A stretch of 64,000 nt of DNA from Chloroflexi bacterium CFX4 (lineage in GTDB: Bacteria > Chloroflexota > Anaerolineae > Aggregatilineales > UBA2796), in the NCBI GenBank assembly GCA_021404685.1, contig QWHC01000002.1:248001-312000 (forward strand). Direction: 5' to 3'. Below, in pieces: positions 42,373-51,594 of this stretch. The notes below the pieces were generated by a model. The model saw only the letters and a program-made list of their open reading frames with translations, made no database searches and had not been told where the DNA came from. Position 1 is the stretch's first letter. Every line of letters begins with the position of its first letter. Both the position numbers and the translations under genes were made by a program.

Positions 42373-43644
42373 ATGCCTGATCAACGGCGATCAATCGGTG
42401 CAGCGTTGGCAAAGGTGATTATGGGCGGGCTGGCAGCGCTGGCCTTGGTGCTGTTCGGCGTCATCATCAGCAGTGGGCGGGGCGTGGTGCAGTCCGTGCG
42501 CTATGCCGATCCGCTTGCGGTGCGCGAAGAGGCTTTCTCGCCTGCCAGCGGCGGGCAGCCGCTGCTGCTCAGCACACCGACGGCCGTTTCGCCCGCGGTG
42601 CTTTCGGCGGCAGAAGCATTCCAGCAGCTGATGGTCAACATCTATGCGCGGGTTGATCCTTCGGTGGTCAATATCGAGGTGGTGACGCGCACACGCACCG
42701 ATGAATTTGACGGCAGCGGATCGGGCTTTGTGCTGGATAGGGAAGGGCATATCGTCACCAACGCGCACGTTGTCTATGATGCACGCGAGATCATCGTCAC
42801 CTTCCGCGATGGCTATCAGGCAAATGCCGAGATCATCGGCACGGATGACTTTAGCGATCTGGCGGTCATCAAGGTGAACACCGATCCCAAGCGCCTGCTG
42901 CCCGTCACCCTGGGCGATTCGACCGACCTCAAGGTTGGGCAAAGCGTGATCGCCATCGGCAATCCGTTTGGCTTGGTCAGCTCGATGACGACGGGCATCA
43001 TCAGCGCGACCGGACGTACCCTGAACTCTGCACGGATGTTGAGTCCGCGCACGCGCACGCCCTTCCAAAATCCGTCAATCATTCAGGTTGATGCCCAGAT
43101 CAATCCCGGCAATTCGGGCGGTCCGCTGCTGGATATTAACGGCGCGGTGATTGGCGTGAACACTGCCATCCGCAGCGAGACGGGGCGCTTTCAGGGCATT
43201 GGCTTTGCCGTGCCTGTCAACACCGTCAAGCGCATTGTGCCGCAGCTCATCAATAGCGGGCGGGCTGAATACACCTGGCTCGGCATTGAGTCAATCAGCC
43301 CACAAGCGGGTGAATTTGGCAGCCTGACCGTTGCCGCCCTTGCTGAGCAGTTTAACTTGCCCACGGAGTATGGTGTGATCATCAGCCGTGTGGTGGCAGG
43401 CTCACCGGCGGACGTGGCGGGCTTGCGCGGCGGCACACGGCGCGTCACGGTGCGCGGCGTGGCGGTGCAGCTTGGCGGTGATATTATCGTGGCGATCAAC
43501 GGCACGCCCATCCGTGATTTTGAGGCGATGATCGCCTATCTGGTCACCAACACGGCGCCGGGCGATAAAGTGATTCTGACCATCTATCGGGGTGACCGCC
43601 GCCTAGAGGTGGAAGTGACCCTAGAGGCGCGCCCAAGCCAATAA
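42373..43644 (+). CDS. degP: HtrA/DegP-like serine protease with one PDZ domain
   Basis: A 423-residue membrane-anchored trypsin-like protease. A membrane helix (IMGGLAALALVLFGVIISS) precedes the protease core. The triad is His in HIVTNAHVV, Asp in DDFSDLAVIKV and Ser in INPGNSGGPLLD. A single PDZ domain follows (SRVVAGSPADVAGLRGG, GDIIVAINGTPIRDF). HtrA enzymes degrade or refold damaged exported proteins. It lies just downstream of the DnaJ-class gene and ends in a strong terminator. Confidence 0.95.
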   Translation: MPDQRRSIGAALAKVIMGGLAALALVLFGVIISSGRGVVQSVRYADPLAVREEAFSPASGGQPLLLSTPTAVSPAVLSAAEAFQQLMVNIYARVDPSVVNIEVVTRTRTDEFDGSGSGFVLDREGHIVTNAHVVYDAREIIVTFRDGYQANAEIIGTDDFSDLAVIKVNTDPKRLLPVTLGDSTDLKVGQSVIAIGNPFGLVSSMTTGIISATGRTLNSARMLSPRTRTPFQNPSIIQVDAQINPGNSGGPLLDINGAVIGVNTAIRSETGRFQGIGFAVPVNTVKRIVPQLINSGRAEYTWLGIESISPQAGEFGSLTVAALAEQFNLPTEYGVIISRVVAGSPADVAGLRGGTRRVTVRGVAVQLGGDIIVAINGTPIRDFEAMIAYLVTNTAPGDKVILTIYRGDRRLEVEVTLEARPSQ

Positions 43645-43674
43645 GCGCGGCTGCGCTGGATACTTCAGCAACTG

Positions 43675-43712
43675 AAAGGCTCACCGCTTGCCGAGCGATG
43701 AGCCTTTTCTTT
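43675..43712 (+). terminator. Intrinsic terminator after htrA
   Basis: AAAGGCTCA and CGCT pair with AGCG and TGAGCCTTTT, followed by CTTT. It lies 31 bases past the htrA stop and before the converging hydrolase. Confidence 0.8.
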
Positions 43713-43721
43713 GCCAGCGGG

Positions 43722-44540
43722 CTAACCCTTAGGCGCGTTCAGCACGTATTGATCGAGGAAAGCGCGCAAAGGCGGGTAAATTTCGGCGTGGTGCGTCAGG
43801 CTGACGGCATGTGCCGCGCCTGCCACGCGCACCTTGCCCTTGCCATTCGGGAAGAGGGCGTAGAGTTGATCGGCAAGCGCCACTGGCGTGCCGTGATCAT
43901 CCATGCCGTGAATGGAAAAGACTGGCACGGTAATGCTGCTGATCTGCTCATCGGTCAGAATTTCCTTGCTGAGCAGGGCATTGATGGTGTGGAACATATG
44001 CTGATGATCGAAGGCTTCCCAGCGGGCGCGCCACTGCTGCCAATACGCCTCGAAATGATCACGCGGTCCGATCAGCAGCGACATCAGCGAATCGACAAAG
44101 AACGCCTGATTGTCCGTCCTGCCCCATTGATCGCGTAGCGTGGCGTAGTTGGCTTGGAATTCTTCCGAGAGGATGTCTTTGCGCGTACTCATCAGCACAA
44201 GGGCAACCAAACGCTCTGGATGGCGGATCGCCAAGCGCACAGCCGCATAAGCGCCCTGCGACATACCGATGATCGTCACTTTGGAAATGCCAAGCGCATC
44301 CAGCAGCCCTATACAATCCGAGACGACATCGTATAGCGTGAAGGGTTGCCCATCCCAAACCGTGCTGCCAAAGCCACGTGTATCCACCGCGATGCAGCGG
44401 TAGGTCGGTGCGAGTTGGGCAATCTGCTCAGCGAACATGGTGTGATCAAACAGGAAGCCATGCAGCAGCAGCAGCGCAGGACCGTCTCCACCACTATCTT
44501 CGTAATGCAATTCTTGCCCATTGATGGATATAAAAGCCAT
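43722..44540 (-). CDS. Alpha/beta hydrolase
   Basis: A 272-residue hydrolase: LLLLHGFLFDHTMFAEQ oxyanion region, AVDTRGFGST, nucleophile elbow TIIGMSQGAYAAVRLA, acid in VFSIHGMDDHGTPVALA and His in AGAAHAVSLTHH. The sequence is closest in style to the 3-oxoadipate enol-lactonase/haloperoxidase group. The substrate is unknown. It is transcribed alone, convergent with htrA. Confidence 0.87.
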   Translation of the reverse strand: MAFISINGQELHYEDSGGDGPALLLLHGFLFDHTMFAEQIAQLAPTYRCIAVDTRGFGSTVWDGQPFTLYDVVSDCIGLLDALGISKVTIIGMSQGAYAAVRLAIRHPERLVALVLMSTRKDILSEEFQANYATLRDQWGRTDNQAFFVDSLMSLLIGPRDHFEAYWQQWRARWEAFDHQHMFHTINALLSKEILTDEQISSITVPVFSIHGMDDHGTPVALADQLYALFPNGKGKVRVAGAAHAVSLTHHAEIYPPLRAFLDQYVLNAPKG

Positions 44541-44819
44541 CCTTAAACCTCCTATTTCAGTAAAACCTTAGGCATGGACTGGCAGTGCCATACTATGATT
44601 ATTTTACTATAGATTGGGCGAAACACATCTCAAAAACGGCTGCTGTCGCTGTGCGCTAAAGCCGCAGCGGTGCTATATCGCTGCTGTTCTAGCACAACAA
44701 CGTATAACAATATTTAGAATTTAGAAGATTTTGTTAGATTTTTGAGATAACTCTTTGGCTTTGTAAATTTGGTATAGTGATATATACCGATACGTTTAAG
44801 TTTGAGGTGAGGAGGACTT
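44541..44819. other. AT-rich intergenic region before the repeat protein
   Basis: The 279 bases between two divergent genes hold no gene I can support. The region is much more AT-rich than its surroundings, has a plus-strand -10-like TATAGT (44773-44778), and GAGGTGAGGAGG just before the next start as a strong ribosome-binding site. Confidence 0.55.
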
Positions 44820-45698
44820 ATGCTTAAGTCTCTTATGCAGGTTGGCATGGTGATTGTGGCGGTCGTTGCACTGTCCCTTGCGGTGATGCCTGCCCACAGT
44901 ACACCAACTTTGGCGCAAGGCGGCATTGTCTCTGACGAACTGCCCGTTGAAGTCACCTTCACGGGCGTTGTGATTAGCCTTACAGCGGAAGCGATCACAT
45001 TGGAAGGTGGCGTGAGTGCGGTCATCACGCCCGAAACGCTCATCGCAGCAGGCGTAGCGCCCGGCGTGACGGTCACCCTGCTTGCTGAGGTAACCGACGA
45101 GGGCTTGATCGCCAAGCTGATCACACTGGTATTGGATGGCACCGCGACGCCCGAACCGACCATGCTGCCGACCATGCTGCCGACCATGCTGCCGACGATG
45201 GAAGCAACAGGCACGCCGTTCGTCTCGTGCGTGGGCGCTGATCCGCATCCAGTCGGCGCACGCTTGGCAGAGGCGTTTGAAGTTTCCTACGAGGAAATCA
45301 TGGCGTGGCACTGCCAAGGCTTTGGTTTTGGCGAGATCGCACGTGCCTACGCGCTGGCAGCGCTCACAGCTGATAGCACTTCGCCACTCACCGTTGAGGC
45401 ATTGTTTGCCATGCGGAAAAGCGGGGCAGGTTGGGGTCAAATCATCAAGGCAAGCGGTGTTTTCCCCGCTGACCTGGCGCCCGGCAAGTTCATCGTGGCG
45501 GGCGGCAAGGTTGAGATGGTTGCCGCAGGCAAGCCGGCAGGCGTTGGCAAGCCAGAAGGCGTAGGCAAGCCGGCAGGCGTTGGCAAGCCAGAAGGCGTTG
45601 GCAAGCCGGAAGGTGTGGGTAAACCTGAGGGCGCGGGTAAACCAGAAGGTGTTGGCAAGCCAGAGGGCGCGGGCAAGCCCGGCGGCGGCAAGCCGTAA
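44820..45698 (+). CDS. Exported protein with GKPEGV hexapeptide repeats
   Basis: A 292-residue protein with a signal peptide (MLKSLMQVGMVIVAVVALSL, cleaved near TLAQ-G). A small beta domain (ELPVEVTFTGVVISLTAEAI) resembles DUF5666-like folds. Then a linker TMLPTMLPTMLPTM, a helical domain of about 95 residues (VSYEEIMAWHCQGFGFGEIA, GAGWGQIIKASGVFPADLAP) and a C-terminal tail of eight or more GKP[EA]G[VA] repeats. The repeated tail is basic and extended and may bind wall polymers. No enzyme motif is visible. It is transcribed from its own AT-rich region. Confidence 0.75.
   Translation: MLKSLMQVGMVIVAVVALSLAVMPAHSTPTLAQGGIVSDELPVEVTFTGVVISLTAEAITLEGGVSAVITPETLIAAGVAPGVTVTLLAEVTDEGLIAKLITLVLDGTATPEPTMLPTMLPTMLPTMEATGTPFVSCVGADPHPVGARLAEAFEVSYEEIMAWHCQGFGFGEIARAYALAALTADSTSPLTVEALFAMRKSGAGWGQIIKASGVFPADLAPGKFIVAGGKVEMVAAGKPAGVGKPEGVGKPAGVGKPEGVGKPEGVGKPEGAGKPEGVGKPEGAGKPGGGKP
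45159..45194 (+). repeat. Three perfect 12-bp tandem repeats (ACCATGCTGCCG)
   Basis: The repeats encode the TMLP linker of the exported protein. Such units can change number by slippage without breaking the frame. Confidence 0.85.
45526..45695 (+). repeat. Degenerate 18-bp repeats encoding GKPEGV
   Basis: About nine units of GGCAAGCCGGAAGGCGTT-like sequence; synonymous positions vary, so the peptide is better conserved than the DNA, which points to selection on the protein. Confidence 0.8.
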
Positions 45699-45711
45699 AT
45701 CAAACACAGTT

Positions 45712-45735
45712 GGGATGGGCGTGCTTGCCCATCCC
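45712..45735. terminator. Hairpin between the converging repeat-protein and serS genes
   Basis: GGGATGGGC-gtgctt-GCCCATCCC is a perfect 9-bp stem placed 14 bases past one stop and 12 bases past the other. The T run after it is short, so it may serve both genes weakly. Confidence 0.6.
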
Positions 45736-45746
45736 GATTTGCCGCA

Positions 45747-47159
45747 CTAGCGCGGCGTGATGACTTCCAGTCCGCCCATGTAGGGACGCAGCACCGGCGG
45801 CACAAGCACGCTGCCATCCGCCTGTTGGAAGTTTTCTAGGATGGCGATGATCACACGCGGCATTGCGAGACCGGAGCCGTTCAAGGTGTGGACGTATTCG
45901 ACCTTGCTGCCCGCCTCTGGACGGTAGCGGATCATGGCGCGGCGTGCTTGAAAAGCCTCCGCATTCGAGATAGAGGAGACCTCCAACCATTCATCGCAGC
46001 CCGGCGCGTGCATCTCGATGTCGTAGGTCTTTGCCATCCCAAAGCCGACATCGCCCGTGCAGAGCGTCACCAAGCGGTAGGGAATATCGAGCAAAGCGCA
46101 CAGCCTTTCCACGTCGGCGCGCATTGCCTCATGTTCCTCATAGCTGCGTTCGGGCGTCGTGAACTTGTAGAGTTCCACCTTCTGGAACTGATGGACGCGC
46201 TTGATGCCGCGCACGTCGCGCCCGGCGCTGGTTGCTTCGCGCCGCCAGCAGGGCGTATTTGCCACATAGCGCAGCGGCAGGTCTTCAGCGCTCAGAATCT
46301 CATCACGGTGCAGGTTGGTGATCGCCACTTCGGCGGTCGGCAGCAGGAAGAGCGCTGCGTCAGGGTCGTTATACATATCATTGCGAAACTTGGGAAACTG
46401 CCCCGCGCCGTAGAGCATTTCCTCTTTGACGATGAAGGGCAGGTACAGCTCGGTATAGCCGTTTGCCGTGTGATGATCGAGGCAGAGGTTGATCAAGGCG
46501 CGTTGCAGGCGTGCGCCCATGCCCTTCAGCACATAGAAGCGTGTGCCGCTGAGCTTGGTGCCGCGTTCAAAGTCAATCACATCTAAGGCAGGGCCGAGTT
46601 CCCAGTGTGGCTTGGGCGTGAAGCTATAGGTGCGCGGCGTGCCGACGGGCGCGGCAATCGGGTTATCTTCGCTGCTGGCGCCTAGCGGCACGGACTCATG
46701 GAGCAGGTTGGGCAGCCACAGCATATGCTCACGCATGTCCGCCTCGGCAGCCTCCGCCTCTTTGGTGATCGCCTCGACTTTATCACCAATGCCGCGCAGG
46801 GCGTCGGTCAGGGCGGTAAGGTCGGGCTGCGCCTCAGGGTCGGGCGGATCAGCGGGCGGATTGGCGAGTAGATCGGCGGCGTGGGCATAATTTTCTGCAT
46901 GAATGGCGCGCACAGCCTCTTGCAGGGCGTGCGCTTGGGCGGCAAGGCTCAGGGTGCGGTTGCCCTTCATGCGTCCCAGCGCTTTATTGATTTTATTGCG
47001 CTCAGCTTGCAGCGTCTCGCTCTGCACCAACAAGGCACGGCGGCGCTGATCAAGGCTGAGGATGGCATCCACACGGGCAGCCAGTGTGTCATCCTGGCGG
47101 GTGGCAAGGCGCGCCTTCACAAGGTCAGGCTGTTCACGGATCAGGTTAATGTCGAGCAT
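45747..47159 (-). CDS. serS: Seryl-tRNA synthetase
   Basis: A 470-residue class II synthetase that charges tRNA-Ser. A long N-terminal coiled coil (LDINLIREQPDLVKARLATR, then the arm to about residue 130) precedes the catalytic core: motif 2 PCWRREATSAGRDVRGIKRV with HQFQKVELYKF, and motif 3 LNGSGLAMPRVIIAILENFQ. The arm is slightly longer than in E. coli because of an Ala/Pro-rich insert. AAGGAGG lies 7 bases before the ATG. Expression is controlled by a T-box leader. Confidence 0.96.
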   Translation of the reverse strand: MLDINLIREQPDLVKARLATRQDDTLAARVDAILSLDQRRRALLVQSETLQAERNKINKALGRMKGNRTLSLAAQAHALQEAVRAIHAENYAHAADLLANPPADPPDPEAQPDLTALTDALRGIGDKVEAITKEAEAAEADMREHMLWLPNLLHESVPLGASSEDNPIAAPVGTPRTYSFTPKPHWELGPALDVIDFERGTKLSGTRFYVLKGMGARLQRALINLCLDHHTANGYTELYLPFIVKEEMLYGAGQFPKFRNDMYNDPDAALFLLPTAEVAITNLHRDEILSAEDLPLRYVANTPCWRREATSAGRDVRGIKRVHQFQKVELYKFTTPERSYEEHEAMRADVERLCALLDIPYRLVTLCTGDVGFGMAKTYDIEMHAPGCDEWLEVSSISNAEAFQARRAMIRYRPEAGSKVEYVHTLNGSGLAMPRVIIAILENFQQADGSVLVPPVLRPYMGGLEVITPR

Positions 47160-47456
47160 GGTTCCTCCTTCGGCATACGAAAAAAGTCCCTCGCGCCACG
47201 ATACGCTTTGGGCGCATCAGGGCGAGAGGGACTCGCGGTGCCACCTGACTTTGCAGCACATGGGCTGCACTCTCATTCGGCGCGGTAACGGGCGCACACG
47301 GGCAACCTTAGCGGTGTGGTAAAAACACCTTTTCGGCAGCCAACCTATCAGCGGTGGACTTGGGCAAGGGCGCTTACCGCCTCGCAGCGCACGGCGGCTC
47401 TCTGAAAAGCACCGACAAGCCTACTAGGTCGCGTCGGAGTTGTTGGATATTCACTT
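47160..47456 (-). ncRNA. T-box leader (tRNA-Ser sensing riboswitch) of serS
   Basis: The leader holds the T-box AGGTGGCACCGCGAG (47232-47246 on the plus strand), stem I with an AGAGAG loop motif followed by CCGCCG and GAGGCGG pairing, and a downstream terminator. Uncharged tRNA-Ser would pair with the T-box and prevent termination, raising SerS when serine is scarce. A TCC followed by A in the 3' side of stem I is a possible specifier codon, but I cannot fix the specifier loop by eye. Confidence 0.88.
47180..47232 (-). terminator. T-box terminator of serS
   Basis: On the minus strand GTCCCTCTCGCC pairs with GGCGCGAGGGAC, followed by six T. The 5' arm overlaps the T-box antiterminator, so the two structures exclude each other. 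Confidence 0.88.
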
Positions 47457-47462
47457 GGGGCA

Positions 47463-47491
47463 AGTGTAAGCAGGTGTGGGCGGCTTGTCAA
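47463..47491 (-). promoter_or_regulatory. Promoter of serS
   Basis: A perfect TTGACA, a 17-base spacer and TACACT on the minus strand, giving a transcript start at the beginning of the T-box leader. Confidence 0.75.
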
Positions 47492-47636
47492 GGTGGAGGG
47501 TTGGGCGGGCGTGGTGAAGCGCGTGGGAGCGGGCAAGCGCGTCCCGCGCCCTTATTGCTGAGGACAATCCGTATGCCGCGCCCATGCCCCTTGCGCTATA
47601 ATTTGCCTGAGAACCTACGTTAAAGGAGATTTTTAC

Positions 47637-48692
47637 ATGAGTGAGCAACTTCACAGCGCTGTGCTGAAGGCGCTGAGTACGGTCATCGAGCCTGAACTGC
47701 ACAAGGACATCGTGACGCTGAACATGGTGCGCGATCTGCGCGTTGAAGATGGCATCGCACACTTCACCATCATGCTGACGACGCCTGCCTGCCCACTGAA
47801 AGACGTGATGTACAAAGCCGCAGAGGTGGCGGTGTTGAAGGTGGAAGGAATGCGCGGCATTCAGGTGAAATGGGATGCCGAGGTGCCGACGGATCGGCGC
47901 GTGCATGGGCGCATCACCATGCCCATCCGCAATGTGATCGCGGTGGGCAGCGGCAAGGGCGGCGTCGGCAAAACGACTATGTCGGTCAACCTCGCCATCT
48001 CGCTGGCGAAGGAAGGCGCACGGGTCGGCTTGATGGATGCCGACATCCTGACGCCGAACGTGCCGATCATGCTTGGGCTGACGGCAGGGCGCCCGGCTGT
48101 GCAGGACGGCAAGATTGTGCCGTTTGAGGTCTTTGGCGTGAAGGCGATCAGCATGGGCTTTCTGATCGAGCCTGATAAGGCGATGGTCTGGCGCGGGCCC
48201 ATGCTGAACAGCGCCATTCGCCAGTTCTTCAACGACGTGAACTGGGGCGATAACATTGACTATATGATTGTGGACTTGCCGCCCGGCACAGGCGATGCGC
48301 CGCTCAGCCTTGCCCAAGCGGTGCCGCTGACGGGCGCGGTGATCGTCTCGCAGCCGCAGCAGGTTGCCATTGGTGACGCGCTGCGCTCGATCAGCATGTT
48401 TGAGCAGCTGAACGTGCCGATCATCGGCATTGTCGAGAATATGGCGGGCGAATTGTTCGGCGAAGGCGGCGGCGAACAGCTTGCCCAAGAACGCGGCGTG
48501 CCATTCTTAGGGCGCATTCCGCTGGATGGCGAAATCCGCAAAGGTGGCGATCTGGGGCGCCCAATCGTGGTCAGCGCGCCAGAGTCCGCCACGGCGCAGG
48601 CATTCCGCCGCTTTGCCCGCGATGTGGCTGCCCGCATCAGCGTGATTCAACTCCAGAGCAGCGATTTTATCCCGCTGGATATTATCGGTTAG
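47637..48692 (+). CDS. mrp: Mrp/ApbC-type iron-sulfur cluster carrier ATPase
   Basis: A 351-residue protein: an N-terminal DUF59/MIP18 domain (IEPELHKDIVTLNMVRDL) and a ParA-like ATPase with deviant Walker A AVGSGKGGVGKTTMSVNLAI, LMDADILTPNVPIMLGL and DYMIVDLPPGTGDAPLSL. The usual C-terminal CxxC of Mrp proteins is not evident (VENMAGELFGEGGGE stands where VENMS-CxxC is common), so cluster binding may differ. AAAGGAGAT precedes the ATG; a TATAAT at 47597-47602 is the likely -10. It ends in a strong terminator. Confidence 0.9.
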   Translation: MSEQLHSAVLKALSTVIEPELHKDIVTLNMVRDLRVEDGIAHFTIMLTTPACPLKDVMYKAAEVAVLKVEGMRGIQVKWDAEVPTDRRVHGRITMPIRNVIAVGSGKGGVGKTTMSVNLAISLAKEGARVGLMDADILTPNVPIMLGLTAGRPAVQDGKIVPFEVFGVKAISMGFLIEPDKAMVWRGPMLNSAIRQFFNDVNWGDNIDYMIVDLPPGTGDAPLSLAQAVPLTGAVIVSQPQQVAIGDALRSISMFEQLNVPIIGIVENMAGELFGEGGGEQLAQERGVPFLGRIPLDGEIRKGGDLGRPIVVSAPESATAQAFRRFARDVAARISVIQLQSSDFIPLDIIG

Positions 48693-48720
48693 CGCATTCC
48701 CACTTTGGGCGGCTTGGCGT

Positions 48721-48760
48721 GGGCTAGGGATAGCCTAACACCCCTATCCCTAGCCCTTTT
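48721..48760 (+). terminator. Intrinsic terminator after mrp
   Basis: GGGCTAGGGATAG pairs perfectly with CTATCCCTAGCCC and is followed by TTTTCTT. It lies 29 bases past the mrp stop. Confidence 0.9.
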
Positions 48761-48977
48761 CTTGCACGCGGGAAAAGGGCATCAGAGCGTGCTTTACGCA
48801 ACGTTGGCAGCGCACCCCTTTGCTCTTCACCACACCACCGCGATGCAGGGAGCGTGGATACGCGCGCGCTGCAAGGCACATAAACCATGTTGGGCATTTT
48901 CACTAAACCTGCCTAAAATTAGGTTAGCTTTCGGCAGGCAGCCTAAAATCTCACCTTTCCCTCATCCAAAACGCCTT
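48761..48977. other. Intergenic region upstream of the carotenoid operon
   Basis: No gene is supported here. The right part is AT-rich and holds GCCTAAAAT twice (48911-48919 and 48941-48949, 30 bases apart) and CCTAA-AA-TTAGG (48912-48923), which may be regulator sites upstream of the promoter. Confidence 0.45.
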
Positions 48978-49005
48978 TTGCCGATTTGCCAAAACTTTGT
49001 ATAAC
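48978..49005 (+). promoter_or_regulatory. Probable promoter of the carotenoid operon
   Basis: TTGCCG (48978-48983), a 16-base spacer and TATAAC (49000-49005). The start point would be about 45 bases before the crtI ATG. The -10 is inside the left arm of the operator-like repeat. Confidence 0.55.
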
Positions 49006-49027
49006 GCTCACAATTGAAGTTATACAA
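48997..49027 (+). promoter_or_regulatory. 9-bp inverted repeat at the carotenoid promoter (probable operator)
   Basis: TTGTATAAC (48997-49005) and GTTATACAA (49019-49027) are perfect inverted copies with a 13-base spacer, centres 22 bp apart, on one face of the helix. They cover the -10 and the early transcribed region, so a bound dimer would repress. The regulator is not known. Confidence 0.65.
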
Positions 49028-49055
49028 TCAATTATCAAGGTTTGCAGAAACGCAT

Positions 49056-50576
49056 ATGGCACGTATCATCGTCATTGGCAGTGGATTTGGTGGGCTAGGC
49101 GCCGCAATTCGCCTTGCCGCACGCGGGCATGATGTCCACATCCTCGAAAAGCGCGATAAGCTCGGCGGCAGGGCATACGTCTATGAACAGAACGGCTTCA
49201 AGTTTGATGGCGGTCCGACGGTCATCACTGCACCGTTCATGTTCGATGATCTTTTTGCGGCAGCCGGGCGCAAGCGTGAGGATTACATCCAATTTGTGCC
49301 GCTCGATCCGTTCTACCGCATTTACGACCACAACAAGCGCCACTTCGACTATAACGGCGATGAGGCGTTCATCCTCGATCAGATTGCGCGCTGGAATCCT
49401 GCGGATCGGGAAGGCTATCAGCGCTTCATGCAGACGACCAAAGCCATCTTCCAAAAAGGCTTTGTCGAGCTGGCAGATAAGCCTTTCCTAAGCATTTGGG
49501 ACATGATCAAGGTGGCGCCTGACCTGATCAAGATGCAGAGCTACCTCAGCGTCTATCATTACGTCAAGCAGTTCATCCAAGATGACTTCTTGCGACGCGT
49601 CTTCTCTTTCCATCCCTTGCTCATCGGCGGCAATCCGTTCGATTCGCCTTCCATCTACGCCATGATCCACTACTTAGAGCGCGAGTGGGGCGTTCACTAT
49701 GCGATGGGCGGCACAGGCGCGCTGGTCGCAGCGATGGGACGCTTGTTCAGCGAGCTGGGTGGCACGCTCACCTTGAATGCTGAAGTGCAAGAAATCTTGG
49801 TGGATGGGCGCAAGGTCACCGGTGTGCGCCTTGCGGACGGGACGATCTTTCAGGCGGATGCGATTGTCTCCAACGCGGACGTGGCAACCACCTACCGCAG
49901 CCTGATCCCTGAGCAGTATCGGCGCAAGTATACCAACCGCCGCGTCGAGAGCTACAAATACAGCATGTCGCTGTTCGTGATCTATTTCGGGACGAAGAAG
50001 CGCTACCTTGACAGCGGCTTGCGCCACCACAACATCATCTTGGGCGAGCGCTACAAGGGCTTGCTGCAAGACATCTTCAAGAAGAAGCACGTCTCTGACG
50101 ATTTTTCGCTCTACCTGCATATGCCAACCGTCACTGACTCAAGCATTGCACCCGAAGGCGGCGAGAACTTCTACGTGCTTTCGCCGGTGCCGCATCTGGG
50201 CAGCGGCACGGATTGGACGCAATACGCCAAGCCTTACCGCGACGCGATCATGCAGTTCCTAGAGGCAGAATACCTGCCCGACTTGCAGGCGAACATCGTT
50301 GCTGAACACTACATTGATCCGCTGCACTTCCAGAACACGCTGGGCAGCTACATGGGATCAGCGTTTTCCATTCAGCCGATTCTGCTACAATCGGCGTGGT
50401 TCCGCCCGCATAACCGCTCAGAGGACTTCGGCAACCTCTATTTCGCTGGCGCGGGAACACATCCGGGCGCAGGGCTGCCGGGCGTGCTGTCGTCCTCGAT
50501 CATCGTCGAGAACCTGATCGGCGATCCAGTTGGTACACGGCGTGTGCAGGCTGTTGCCAAGCCTGTGGGCGCCTAG
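49056..50576 (+). CDS. crtI: Phytoene desaturase
   Basis: A 506-residue FAD enzyme of the CrtI family, which dehydrogenates phytoene to lycopene. The N-terminal dinucleotide motif is [20 protein letters not shown] with [19 protein letters not shown] and [18 protein letters not shown]; the C-terminal FAD region is [20 protein letters not shown]. It is the first gene of a nine-gene operon and lies directly after the probable operator. The ATG is chosen over the upstream TTG because the promoter leaves only a few bases before that codon. The ribosome-binding signal is weak. Confidence 0.93.
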   Translation: MARIIVIGSGFGGLGAAIRLAARGHDVHILEKRDKLGGRAYVYEQNGFKFDGGPTVITAPFMFDDLFAAAGRKREDYIQFVPLDPFYRIYDHNKRHFDYNGDEAFILDQIARWNPADREGYQRFMQTTKAIFQKGFVELADKPFLSIWDMIKVAPDLIKMQSYLSVYHYVKQFIQDDFLRRVFSFHPLLIGGNPFDSPSIYAMIHYLEREWGVHYAMGGTGALVAAMGRLFSELGGTLTLNAEVQEILVDGRKVTGVRLADGTIFQADAIVSNADVATTYRSLIPEQYRRKYTNRRVESYKYSMSLFVIYFGTKKRYLDSGLRHHNIILGERYKGLLQDIFKKKHVSDDFSLYLHMPTVTDSSIAPEGGENFYVLSPVPHLGSGTDWTQYAKPYRDAIMQFLEAEYLPDLQANIVAEHYIDPLHFQNTLGSYMGSAFSIQPILLQSAWFRPHNRSEDFGNLYFAGAGTHPGAGLPGVLSSSIIVENLIGDPVGTRRVQAVAKPVGA

Positions 50577-50604
50577 TTTCACGCAACATTTGAAAGGTAA
50601 GGCT

Positions 50605-51579
50605 ATGCAGGTAGAACTACCAACAACGAACTGGGAATATCGCTTGCTGGCACGCGCCCTCGAAGCGCTGGACAGCCACCCTTCCGCACAGGCAGTTCCG
50701 CACAGCGAGAGCTTGCTAGAGGAGTCTTATGCCTACTGCGAATCGCTGACGCGCCTGCACAGCCGCACCTTTTATATGGCATCGGGCTTGCTGCCGTATG
50801 AGAAGCGGCGCGCCGTCCGTGCGCTGTATGCCTTCTGCCGCGTCACCGATAACATCGTGGACGACAGCCAAAGCGCCGCACGCGCCGCCCACCTTGAGGC
50901 GTGGCAGCACACCGTCAGCATGGCGCACCCGCCCGCCAGCGAGCCAGTCGCAGTGGCGTGGGCAGATGCCCAAGCGCGCTACCGCATTCCAAAAGGCTAC
51001 GCGCAGCAGTTGATCCGAGGCTGCGCCGCTGATCTGTATCCGCGCCGCTACGAAACCTTTGCCGACCTTGCCGAGTATGCCTACGGCGTGGCATCCACCG
51101 TCGGGCTGATGGCGATGCACATCATCGGCTTCACCAGCGATGAGGCGATCCCTTACGCGGTGAAGTTAGGTGTTGCACTGCAAGTGACCAATGTGCTGCG
51201 CGATGTGGGCGAGGACTGGCGCAACGGACGGCTCTACCTGCCGCAAGACGAGTTGGCAGCCTTCGGCGTGAGCGAGCAGGACATCGCGGCAGGGCGCCTC
51301 ACCGAGAACTGGCGCGCCTTCATGCGCTATCAGATTGCGCGCAATCGTCAGCTCTATGCCGAATCGTGGGCGGGCATCGCCCTCTTGAACAGCGAAGGGC
51401 GCTTTGCCATCGCCGCCGCCGCCGAACTCTACCGCGCCATCCTGAACGACATTGAGGCGAACGACTATGATGTCTTCCGTCGCCGTGCGCGGGTCAGCAC
51501 GTTGGGCAAGCTGCGCCGCTTGCCGATCATCTGGCGCAAAGCGCGCCGTGCGCGTCCGAACACCCAATCATCCGCCTGA
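50605..51579 (+). CDS. crtB: Phytoene synthase
   Basis: A 324-residue squalene/phytoene synthase-family enzyme that joins two geranylgeranyl diphosphates into phytoene. Aspartate-rich regions are [11 protein letters not shown] and [18 protein letters not shown]; other marks are [17 protein letters not shown] and [24 protein letters not shown] precedes the ATG. No GGPP synthase gene is in the window, so the substrate must come from elsewhere. It follows crtI by 28 bases. Confidence 0.94.
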   Translation: MQVELPTTNWEYRLLARALEALDSHPSAQAVPHSESLLEESYAYCESLTRLHSRTFYMASGLLPYEKRRAVRALYAFCRVTDNIVDDSQSAARAAHLEAWQHTVSMAHPPASEPVAVAWADAQARYRIPKGYAQQLIRGCAADLYPRRYETFADLAEYAYGVASTVGLMAMHIIGFTSDEAIPYAVKLGVALQVTNVLRDVGEDWRNGRLYLPQDELAAFGVSEQDIAAGRLTENWRAFMRYQIARNRQLYAESWAGIALLNSEGRFAIAAAAELYRAILNDIEANDYDVFRRRARVSTLGKLRRLPIIWRKARRARPNTQSSA

Positions 51580-51594
51580 GGTTGCATTTTCCCG

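Noticed and set aside
44059..44358. Alternative frame inside the hydrolase gene
   Set aside because: It is a shadow of the alpha/beta hydrolase and has no start signal of its own.
45526..45695. Possible CRISPR or non-coding minisatellite
   Set aside because: The units are in frame, encode a steady hexapeptide and lack unique spacers.
48705..49004. 99-codon open frame between mrp and crtI
   Set aside because: It crosses the strong terminator and the promoter region and has no coding features.
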